Source: an uncultured Eubacteriales bacterium (GTDB lineage Bacteria > Bacillota > Clostridia > Oscillospirales > Acutalibacteraceae). From it: 11,902 nucleotides of DNA. Positions 5,654 to 11,902 of this stretch are shown here, one piece after another. The position numbers and the translations under genes are program-made. The stretch lies in contig ONNU01000341.1 of NCBI GenBank assembly GCA_900319255.1, forward strand, positions 1 through 11,902, in the 5' to 3' direction. Each line of letters starts with the position of its first letter. Within the stretch, counting starts at the first letter, position 1. The notes beneath the pieces were generated by a model. That model had not been told where the DNA came from. It worked only from the letters and a program-made list of their open reading frames with translations, and searched no databases.

Positions 5654-6577
5654 ATGAAGATCGTATTCATGGGAACGCCTGATTTTTCCGTTCCCTGCCT
5701 TGACGCGCTGATAAAGGACGGAAATGAGATAGCGGCAGTTTTCACCCAGCCTGATAAACCAAAGGGCAGGGGCTATACCATGACCCCGCCGCCGGTGAAG
5801 GTGCTTGCGCAGGAAAATAATATCCCGGTGTATCAGCCGAAAACGCTGAAGGACGGCGAAGCCTTCAGACTTCTGAGTGAAATCTCGCCGGAAATGATAG
5901 TAGTAGTAGCCTACGGCAGGATATTGCCAAAGGAGATAATAGAGATGCCCGTATACGGATGCGTGAATATCCATGCATCGCTTCTTCCGGAGTACAGGGG
6001 ATCTTCACCTATACAGCAGGCTATCCTTGACGGAAAAAAGGAGACCGGCGTTACGGCTATGTATATGGATGAGGGTATCGACACCGGAGATATGCTTATG
6101 AAGACCGTTCTTCCCATAGGCGAGAACGAAACAGCCGATGAGCTGCATGACAGACTGTCCGCAGCCGGCGCAGAGCTTATTGTAAAGGTGGTACATGCAG
6201 CAGCGGAAGGGACTCTTACCCGGGAAAAGCAGGACGACAGCAGATCAAGCCACGCCGGAATGCTTACAAAGGAAATGTCAAAAATAGATTTTACCCGCAG
6301 CGCTCAGAAAATACACGATCAGGTCAGAGGTCTTAATTCCTGGCCGGGAGCGTCAGCAGAGCTGAGGGGAAAAAGAATAAAGATACACAGAACAAGGCTT
6401 GCATCAGGAAAGGGCGAGCCGGGACAGGTGCTTTCGCTTTCGCCCTTTGTGGTAGCCTGCGGAGAGGGCGCTCTGGAGATCACAGAGCTTCAGCCGGAGG
6501 GAAAGAAAAGAATGGATCCTTCGGCATTTATAAACGGGCTTCACGGCGTAAAGGCTGAGGAGCTTAGATTCAGCTGA
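5654..6577 (+). CDS. fmt: methionyl-tRNA formyltransferase
   Basis: The product is a 307-residue enzyme that transfers formyl from 10-formyl-tetrahydrofolate to Met-tRNAfMet for translation initiation. The N-terminal Rossmann domain starts MKIVFMGTPDFSVPCL. The catalytic triad is present as Asn105 and His107 in VNIHASLLPEYRGSSPI and Asp143 in DEGIDTGD, matching the E. coli N/H/D set. The C-terminal tRNA-binding domain (about 205-307) contains RGLNSWPGA. Length is usual. The ATG at 5654 follows AAGGAG (5641-5646) with a seven-base spacer. It follows def by 30 nt and precedes rsmB by 22 nt, so all three are likely cotranscribed. Confidence 0.97.
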   Translation: MKIVFMGTPDFSVPCLDALIKDGNEIAAVFTQPDKPKGRGYTMTPPPVKVLAQENNIPVYQPKTLKDGEAFRLLSEISPEMIVVVAYGRILPKEIIEMPVYGCVNIHASLLPEYRGSSPIQQAILDGKKETGVTAMYMDEGIDTGDMLMKTVLPIGENETADELHDRLSAAGAELIVKVVHAAAEGTLTREKQDDSRSSHAGMLTKEMSKIDFTRSAQKIHDQVRGLNSWPGASAELRGKRIKIHRTRLASGKGEPGQVLSLSPFVVACGEGALEITELQPEGKKRMDPSAFINGLHGVKAEELRFS

Positions 6578-6599
6578 GGATCACCGAAGGGAATAATAT

Positions 6600-7943
6600 A
6601 TGAAAACAGCAAGACAGACCGCTTTTGAAGCCCTGCTGAGAGTAGAGCGGGATAAGGCATATTCAAACCTGATACTTGATAAGCTTCTTTCAGACCCGCA
6701 GCTGCCGGCGAGAGAAAAGGCATTTGCATCGGCGTTGTTTTACGGTGTCTGCGAAAAAAAGCTTCTGCTTGAATATAATCTTGCAAGGCTTTCCTCAAGA
6801 CCGGTAAATGAACTTGATACAGCCCTGCTGATAATACTTGAAATGGGCTTGTATCAGCTTTTCTTTGCAGACAGCGTGCCTCAGTCTGCGGCAGTAAATG
6901 AAAGCGTAAAGCTGTGTAAAGCGAATAGGCTTAACAGCGATGCAGGCTTTGTCAATGCGGTTCTGCACGCAGGCGCAAGGCTTGATACTTTACAGCTGCC
7001 TGAAAAAAGGCGGGGCAAAAACAAATACCTTTCCATAAAATATTCATGCCCGGAAAAAATAGTAAAGCTCTGGCGCAGCTGCTACGGCGACGAGCTTGCA
7101 GAGGGGATACTAAGCTCCCTTGAAGAAAAGCCCAGGATCAATATCCGTGTAAACACCCTGCGCATCACGGCAGATGAGCTGACGGAAAGACTGAGCAAAA
7201 AAGGGATATCCGTAAGCAGAGCAGGATGGGATGAAAGCTGCCTTGTAATAAGCGGGACAGGCTCAATTCCGGGGCTTGAGGAATATAAGGAAGGGCTTTT
7301 TCATGTGCAGGACGCAGCCTGTCAGATCTGCTGCGCTGCTCTTGGCGCAAAACCGGGAGAGCTTGTCATTGATTCCTGCAGCGCCCCCGGGGGCAAGTCC
7401 TTTACCTTGTCGGAGATAATGGAAAACAAAGGCAGAGTCATTTCCTGCGATCTTTACGAAAAAAGGCTTTCCCTTGTAGAAAAGGGCGCAGGAAGACTTG
7501 GCATTGATATAATAGAAACTCATGCCGGAGATTCATCGGCGCAGAATGAGCTTCCCCGGGCGGACAGGATACTGTGCGACGTTCCCTGCTCCGGGCTTGG
7601 GATAATAAGACGCAAGCCGGAGCTGAGATATAAGGATGATTCAGGAACAGAACAGCTGCCTGAGATTCAGTATAAGATACTTTGCAGCAGCGCAGAGCAT
7701 CTGAAAGCCGGGGGAGTGCTGGTATATTCCACCTGTACGCTGAATCCGGCAGAAAACGGAGAAAATATAAGACGCTTTCTGAGGGAGCATGAGGATTTTG
7801 TTCCTTATAAAATAAAGCTTCCGGAGGGCATCACCCGTGGAATGGATGAGCCGGAAAACGAGCTGACACTGTTCCCCCATATCACCGGAACAGACGGCTT
7901 TTTCATAGCGGCTGTACAGCGCCCGGTAAACCGGTCTGACTGA
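6600..7943 (+). CDS. rsmB: 16S rRNA m5C967 methyltransferase RsmB
   Basis: The product has 447 residues, as usual for RsmB/Sun. An N-terminal NusB-like RNA-binding domain (about 1-130, ARQTAFEALLRVERDKAYSN) is followed by a SAM-dependent cytosine-C5 methyltransferase domain. The SAM loop is DSCSAPGGK (258-266). Cys330 lies in CDVPCSGLG and Cys379 in YSTCTLNPAENG; in this family the second is the nucleophile that attacks cytosine C6 and the first helps product release. By family it methylates C967 of 16S rRNA (E. coli numbering). The start ATG has AAGGGA (6587-6592) seven bases upstream. It directly follows fmt with no gene between. Confidence 0.95.
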   Translation: MKTARQTAFEALLRVERDKAYSNLILDKLLSDPQLPAREKAFASALFYGVCEKKLLLEYNLARLSSRPVNELDTALLIILEMGLYQLFFADSVPQSAAVNESVKLCKANRLNSDAGFVNAVLHAGARLDTLQLPEKRRGKNKYLSIKYSCPEKIVKLWRSCYGDELAEGILSSLEEKPRINIRVNTLRITADELTERLSKKGISVSRAGWDESCLVISGTGSIPGLEEYKEGLFHVQDAACQICCAALGAKPGELVIDSCSAPGGKSFTLSEIMENKGRVISCDLYEKRLSLVEKGAGRLGIDIIETHAGDSSAQNELPRADRILCDVPCSGLGIIRRKPELRYKDDSGTEQLPEIQYKILCSSAEHLKAGGVLVYSTCTLNPAENGENIRRFLREHEDFVPYKIKLPEGITRGMDEPENELTLFPHITGTDGFFIAAVQRPVNRSD

Positions 7944-7998
7944 AGACTGAAAAATGAATAATTATTGTGGTCAGCTTGATATTACATTTTAACTTTCC

Positions 7999-8019
7999 AC
8001 TAACCACTAACCACTAAAA
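7999..8019. repeat. heptamer tandem repeat ACTAACC, three units
   Basis: ACTAACC, ACTAACC and ACTAAAA follow each other, and a weaker unit ACTTTCC precedes them at 7992. The unit is the same as in the array upstream of remA (1399-1440). Here too the array lies between genes and ends just before the ribosome binding site of the next gene. The 88-nt gap that holds it shows no terminator and no clear promoter. Confidence 0.75.
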
Positions 8020-8034
8020 GAGGTGAGATATATG
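8019..8034 (+). promoter_or_regulatory. ribosome binding site deciding the rlmN start
   Basis: AGAGGTGAG (8019-8027) precedes ATG at 8032. An in-frame GTG at 8023 could be read as a start three codons earlier, but it is part of the Shine-Dalgarno sequence itself, so the ATG at 8032 is preferred. Confidence 0.8.
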
Positions 8035-9114
8035 GCGGAAAACAGGATAGATATAAAGTCGCTGACAGAACAGGAGCTGCACACACTGCTCACTGAAATG
8101 GGACAGCCAAGGTTCAGAGGCGGTCAGGTATATAAATGGCTTCATCAGGGTGTAAAATCCTTTGATGAAATGACCAATATTCCGGCTGCGCTGAAAGAAA
8201 AACTTGTAGAAAACTGCTATATATCTGTCGCAGCTATTGAAAAAAAATTGATTTCGGCTTATGATGGTACAGTGAAGTATCTTTTTTCCTTTGCCGATGG
8301 AGAGACAGTTGAATCCGTATTGATGAAATATCATCATGGATATACCAGCTGCGTGTCCACACAGGCGGGATGTAAAATGGGCTGTGATTTCTGCGCTACG
8401 GGAAAGGGAGGTTTCAGAAGGAACCTGACCGCTTCCGAGATACTTTCGCAGATACAGACCGAACAGCTTGATAATGATCTGAGGATCTCCAATATCGTGC
8501 TCATGGGCATGGGAGAGCCGCTGGATAATTATGACAGCGTGATCCGTTTTTTAGAGCTTGTAAGCTCAGAGCACGGACTTAATATAGGAATGAGGCATAT
8601 ATCCCTGTCTACCTGCGGGATAGTACCGAGGATATATGACCTTGCAGAAAAAAAGCTCCAGCTTACTCTTTCGGTATCTCTTCACGCACCGAATGATGAG
8701 ATAAGGAGCCGCACGATGCCTGTCAATAAGAAGTACCCCATCGGGGAGCTTCTGAAGGCGTGCAGATATTATGCTGAAAAGACGGGCAGAAGGATCTCTT
8801 TTGAATACGCAATGATAGACGGGGTTAATGACAGCGATGCCTGCGCAAAAGAGCTTGCCCGCAGGATAAAGGGTATGCTTGCCCATGTCAATCTGATACC
8901 CGTCAACAGCGTAAGCGGCAGCGACTACCGCAAAAGCCGCGGCGACAGAATAAAAAGCTTTATCGAAATTCTTGCAGCTTCAGGAATAACCGCAACGGTC
9001 AGAAGAACGCTGGGCAGCGATATAAACGCATCCTGCGGTCAGCTGAGATCGGCTGTTGCAAAAGAAAAAGCGGCAGGGGGGAATGTAAGTAATGAAAGTG
9101 TTTTCACAAAGTGA
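8032..9114 (+). CDS. rlmN: dual-specificity 23S rRNA/tRNA adenine-C2 methyltransferase RlmN
   Basis: The product is a 360-residue radical SAM methyltransferase. By family it makes 2-methyladenosine at A2503 of 23S rRNA and at A37 of some tRNAs. The CX3CX2C iron-sulfur motif is Cys114, Cys118 and Cys121 (AGCKMGCDFCATG). Cys107, in CVSTQAGC, matches the E. coli resolving cysteine 118. Cys335 in SDINASCGQL matches the methyl-carrying cysteine 355. The SAM-binding GMGEPLDNY and the LSVSLHAPND and EYAMIDGVNDS segments are present. All five required cysteines are there, so activity is expected; a Cfr resistance enzyme is much less likely given length and context. The last 23 bases overlap stp. Confidence 0.96.
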   Translation: MAENRIDIKSLTEQELHTLLTEMGQPRFRGGQVYKWLHQGVKSFDEMTNIPAALKEKLVENCYISVAAIEKKLISAYDGTVKYLFSFADGETVESVLMKYHHGYTSCVSTQAGCKMGCDFCATGKGGFRRNLTASEILSQIQTEQLDNDLRISNIVLMGMGEPLDNYDSVIRFLELVSSEHGLNIGMRHISLSTCGIVPRIYDLAEKKLQLTLSVSLHAPNDEIRSRTMPVNKKYPIGELLKACRYYAEKTGRRISFEYAMIDGVNDSDACAKELARRIKGMLAHVNLIPVNSVSGSDYRKSRGDRIKSFIEILAASGITATVRRTLGSDINASCGQLRSAVAKEKAAGGNVSNESVFTK

Positions 9115-9823
9115 TATCGGGCTGAGAAGGAATTCCAACCAGGATTACTGCATGACGGGATATTTTCCCGATGGAGCAGCCTATGCGATCGTTTGTGACG
9201 GAATGGGCGGCGCAAACGGCGGAGCGACAGCCAGCCGTGTCGCAACGGAAACTATCGCCGAGACCATAACGGGAGGATATCGCAGCGAAATGGATAGAAG
9301 CGAGATCGAATCGCTGATGAAGCTTGCGATAGATTATGCAAATAATGCCGTATATGAAATGGCGACCCATGTATCAGGACTTGAGGGCATGGGTACGACA
9401 GTTGTGCTGGTCATTGCCAAGGAGGGCAGGCTTCATGTTGTCCATGCAGGAGACAGCCGCGCCTATCTTTGTACCAGCGACAGTATAAGACAGATCACAA
9501 CGGATCATTCCATAGTACAGGAGCTTGTGGAGGCGGGACAGATAACCCGTGAGGAAGCCCGCATCCATCCCAACAGGAACCTGATAACCAGGGCGCTGGG
9601 GACGGAGCCTGTGCTGCGGACTGATTATAATATAGTTGACTTCAGAAATGATTCAAAGGTCATAATCTGTACAGACGGAATGTCGAATTATTTTTCTGAT
9701 GACAGCTTGCTTGAGTTCATCAGGAACAATAATTGCAGCGAGCTTACCCAGCGGCTCATTGAGAAATCAAAGGAGCTGGGGGGCAGCGATAATATCACTG
9801 TAGCGGTGATATCAGCTGAATAA
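9092..9823 (+). CDS. stp: PP2C-family Ser/Thr phosphatase (Stp/PrpC)
   Basis: The product is a 243-residue cytoplasmic PP2C phosphatase, the usual partner of the PASTA kinase, which it and its targets dephosphorylate. Motifs in order are DIGLRRNSNQDY (Asp18), CDGMGG (Asp36-Gly37), GMGTT, HAGDSRAYL, TTDHS, CTDGMSNYF (Asp195) and GGSDNITVAVI (Asp233). The metal-binding aspartates are all kept, so it should be active with Mn2+ or Mg2+. Length is typical. The ATG at 9092 lies inside the end of rlmN and has AGGGGGGA (9075-9082) nine bases upstream, so it is probably coupled to rlmN. prkC follows after 117 nt. In B. subtilis the two are much closer. Confidence 0.95.
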   Translation: MKVFSQSDIGLRRNSNQDYCMTGYFPDGAAYAIVCDGMGGANGGATASRVATETIAETITGGYRSEMDRSEIESLMKLAIDYANNAVYEMATHVSGLEGMGTTVVLVIAKEGRLHVVHAGDSRAYLCTSDSIRQITTDHSIVQELVEAGQITREEARIHPNRNLITRALGTEPVLRTDYNIVDFRNDSKVIICTDGMSNYFSDDSLLEFIRNNNCSELTQRLIEKSKELGGSDNITVAVISAE

Positions 9824-9830
9824 GGCGCTC

Positions 9831-9865
9831 CGCTGCCTCAGCAACAGCAGCGCTGCGGGGCAGTG
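9831..9865 (+). other. GC-rich hairpin between stp and prkC
   Basis: CTGCCTC (9833-9839) pairs with GGGGCAG (9857-9863) with one G-T pair. The stem can be continued outward by two pairs and inward by AGC/GCT with a two-base bulge. A perfect 10-bp palindrome, GCAGCGCTGC (9847-9856), lies in its 3' half and could form an alternative fold. The bases after it (TGTCCTGCGC) have no T-run, so a classic intrinsic terminator is unlikely. It could reduce readthrough or shape the relative expression of stp and prkC. Confidence 0.4.
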
Positions 9866-9940
9866 TCCTGCGCTTGCATAAAAGAATATTACTCTCTGAT
9901 GGTAAGATAAATGTGTCACATTCTGAAAGGAGAAAAGATA

Positions 9941-11902
9941 ATGGACAAATATACCGGAAAAAGACTTGACGGCCGATATGAGATACAAGAGCTTATCGGC
10001 GTCGGCGGAATGGCGATGGTCTATAAGGCGTATGATACGGTGGATGATACTACCGTTGCCATCAAGATCCTCAAGGACGAGTTTCTTGGAAACAGCGAAT
10101 TTATAAGACGCTTCAAGAACGAGTCAAAGGCTATTGCAGTTCTTTCTCATCCGAATATTGTAAAGGTAAATGATGTAAGCTTCGGAGATAAGATACAGTA
10201 TATCGTTATGGAGTACATAGACGGTATCACTCTGAAGGAGTATATCGGACATCAGCATAGCATACCGTGGAAGGAGGCTGTGCATTTCACAGTGCAGATC
10301 CTTCAGGCTCTCCAGCACGCGCATGAAAAGGGTATCGTTCACAGAGATATGAAGCCCCAGAATATCATGCTTCTGCAGGACGGCTCCATCAAGGTAACGG
10401 ATTTCGGTATCGCCCGCTTTAAGGACGGCGAGACCCGCACCATGACCGACAAGGCTATCGGTTCGGTACATTATATCGCTCCCGAACAGGCAAGAGGGGA
10501 TAATACAGACGGCAAGGCTGATATCTACAGCGTGGGCGTGATGCTTTATGAAATGCTCACAGGAAAGCTTCCCTTTGAAGCAGACAGCGCAGTTTCAGTC
10601 GCTATTATGCAGATGCAGAGCGAGCCTGTTCCGCTTCGTGAGATAAATGAAAAGATCCCCGAGGGTATCGAGGAGATAACCCTCAAGGCAATGAGAAAGG
10701 AGCCGGGTCAGCGTTACGGCAGCGCAGGCGAAATGCTGGAGGCTATCGAGATCTTCCGCAGAAATCCCTCTGTCAGATTCAGATACAGCTACTATGTGGA
10801 CGATAACCCCACAAAGTTCGTTGAAAAGACTAACCGTATATCCACAGCCGTTTCAGAGCCGGCATATGACGATAATGAATATGAGGTATATGAGGACGAG
10901 GCAGCAATAAACCGTCCGAAAACAATAGTAAAATGGATAACAGGCGTAGTTGCGATACTTGTTGTAGGCGCGATCGCAATGATGCTGTATATGATGATCA
11001 ATTCAAGCATCAAGGCTAACGAAACAAAGGATGTGGAAGTACCTGAGTTTGTGGGCAAGATGTATGATGAGATAAAGGCAGATAAGAGCTATAAGTTCAA
11101 GTTTGAGATATCCGCTGACTATGAAGAGGATAAGCCGATCAATGTTGTTCTCAGACAGGATCCGGCTCCCCATTCAAAGGATGTCAAGGAAAACGCAACT
11201 ATCAAGCTGGTTATCAATTCAACAAGCACAACCAATGAAGTTCCGAAGCTCAAGAATTATTCCGAAAGCGACGCTATCGCAAAGCTTGAGCAGAAGCATT
11301 TCAATTATAACGTGTCAAGGATCAACAGCACAGAGGTACAGAAGGGCTATGTTATCGACTGCTCACCTCAGGAGGGTATGCAGCTTGAGATCGGTACGAC
11401 CATCACACTTCTCGTAAGCGACGGTCCTGCAACTGATAAGGTCAGCGTGCCTGATGTCGTAGGTATGTCCTATGATTCAGCAAAGGTATCTCTTGAGGCT
11501 CAGGGCTTCACTACCCAGAAGGCGACCGTTGCCAGCGATAAGAGCGAAGGCCTTGTTGTTGCAACAGACCCGCTTGCAGGCAATGTTCTTACAAAGGGCA
11601 CACTTATTACTATCCAGGTAAGTGACGGAAGTAAGGCAGTAACCTCCATCAAGTATACTCTGAATAACTTCCCGAAGAATGAATATGCAGAGGTAAGAGT
11701 AACAGTATTCGCAGACGGTACAAAGATAGATGAATTTATCGGAACGCCCAGCGAGAACCTTACCAGACAGATAGAGGTAGCACCCAACGGCGCTGTAAAC
11801 TTCCAGAAGACCGTACAGGTAATGATCGACGGCGTTAAGTATCAGGAGTTTATATTCAACTTCAAGACCCGTGAGGTCAAGCAGACCTATATCAACGATA
11901 AA
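9941..11902 (+). CDS. prkC: PASTA-domain Ser/Thr protein kinase (PrkC/PknB), 3' end outside window
   Basis: The first 654 residues are visible without a stop. The cytoplasmic kinase domain (about 13-275) has the glycine loop GVGGMAMVYKA (20-30), Lys42, Glu61, HRDMKPQN (134-141, catalytic Asp136), DFG at 154-156 and GSVHYIAPEQARG. Thr165, Thr167 and Thr169 in TRTMT are likely autophosphorylation sites. An acidic linker (about 285-325) leads to one membrane helix (about 332-353). Three extracellular PASTA repeats follow, starting near 365, 434 and 501; in this family they sense peptidoglycan fragments or lipid II. After about 568 comes a beta-rich region that is not PASTA. The ATG has AAAGGAG (9926-9932) eight bases upstream. 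Stp just upstream is the expected counteracting phosphatase. Confidence 0.96.
   Translation, partial: MDKYTGKRLDGRYEIQELIGVGGMAMVYKAYDTVDDTTVAIKILKDEFLGNSEFIRRFKNESKAIAVLSHPNIVKVNDVSFGDKIQYIVMEYIDGITLKEYIGHQHSIPWKEAVHFTVQILQALQHAHEKGIVHRDMKPQNIMLLQDGSIKVTDFGIARFKDGETRTMTDKAIGSVHYIAPEQARGDNTDGKADIYSVGVMLYEMLTGKLPFEADSAVSVAIMQMQSEPVPLREINEKIPEGIEEITLKAMRKEPGQRYGSAGEMLEAIEIFRRNPSVRFRYSYYVDDNPTKFVEKTNRISTAVSEPAYDDNEYEVYEDEAAINRPKTIVKWITGVVAILVVGAIAMMLYMMINSSIKANETKDVEVPEFVGKMYDEIKADKSYKFKFEISADYEEDKPINVVLRQDPAPHSKDVKENATIKLVINSTSTTNEVPKLKNYSESDAIAKLEQKHFNYNVSRINSTEVQKGYVIDCSPQEGMQLEIGTTITLLVSDGPATDKVSVPDVVGMSYDSAKVSLEAQGFTTQKATVASDKSEGLVVATDPLAGNVLTKGTLITIQVSDGSKAVTSIKYTLNNFPKNEYAEVRVTVFADGTKIDEFIGTPSENLTRQIEVAPNGAVNFQKTVQVMIDGVKYQEFIFNFKTREVKQTYINDK

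Noticed and set aside
5435..5974. Minus-strand 179-codon frame across def and fmt
   Set aside because: It lies opposite the conserved catalytic motifs of both genes, and its composition reflects their codon use.
9874..9909. Promoter for prkC (TTGCAT with downstream TAAGAT)
   Set aside because: The spacing between the two hexamers is 22 nt or more and no better -10 lies at 16-18 nt, so I could not support it.

Overview
The window is a bacterial chromosomal segment of about 11.9 kb with moderate GC content. It carries a conserved Firmicutes housekeeping cluster. The gene order is yicC - remA - gmk - rpoZ - priA - def - fmt - rsmB - rlmN - stp (prpC) - prkC, all on the + strand, and it matches the yloC-to-prkC region of Bacillus subtilis. 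Sequence style (Clostridia-like proteins, frequent AGG/AGA arginine and ATA isoleucine codons, intergenic heptamer repeats) suggests a gut Clostridia member, most likely a Ruminococcus-like Oscillospiraceae. The genus is my inference and not shown by any marker gene.

Layout. Positions 1-338 hold no gene I can support, only a short nonamer repeat at the left edge and a perfect 16-bp palindrome. Positions 339-403 hold two tandem 28-bp GC-rich palindromic units that run directly into a consensus sigma-A promoter (TTGACA, 18-nt spacer, TATAAT with an extended TG). An imperfect inverted repeat lies at the expected transcript start. yicC follows, then a gap carrying a heptamer tandem repeat, then tightly packed remA-gmk-rpoZ-priA (remA/gmk and rpoZ/priA overlap). 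After a 130-nt gap come def, fmt and rsmB with short spacers. A second heptamer-repeat gap precedes rlmN, which overlaps stp by 23 bp. A 117-nt gap with a GC-rich hairpin separates stp from prkC, which runs off the right edge.

How the genes work together. The cluster groups nucleotide supply (gmk), transcription (omega subunit, RemA regulator), replication restart (priA), translation initiation and nascent-protein maturation (fmt formylates initiator Met-tRNA, def removes the formyl group), rRNA/tRNA modification (rsmB, rlmN), RNA turnover (yicC) and the Ser/Thr signalling pair (PP2C phosphatase and PASTA kinase). Compared with B. subtilis, coaBC between rpoZ and priA is absent. The zinc metallopeptidase gene that some clostridia carry between fmt and rsmB is also absent.

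I found no convincing novel defence, mobile or biosynthetic system. The observations most worth following up are in the non-coding DNA: the tandem palindromic repeats feeding the lead promoter, and the shared heptamer repeats in two gaps.
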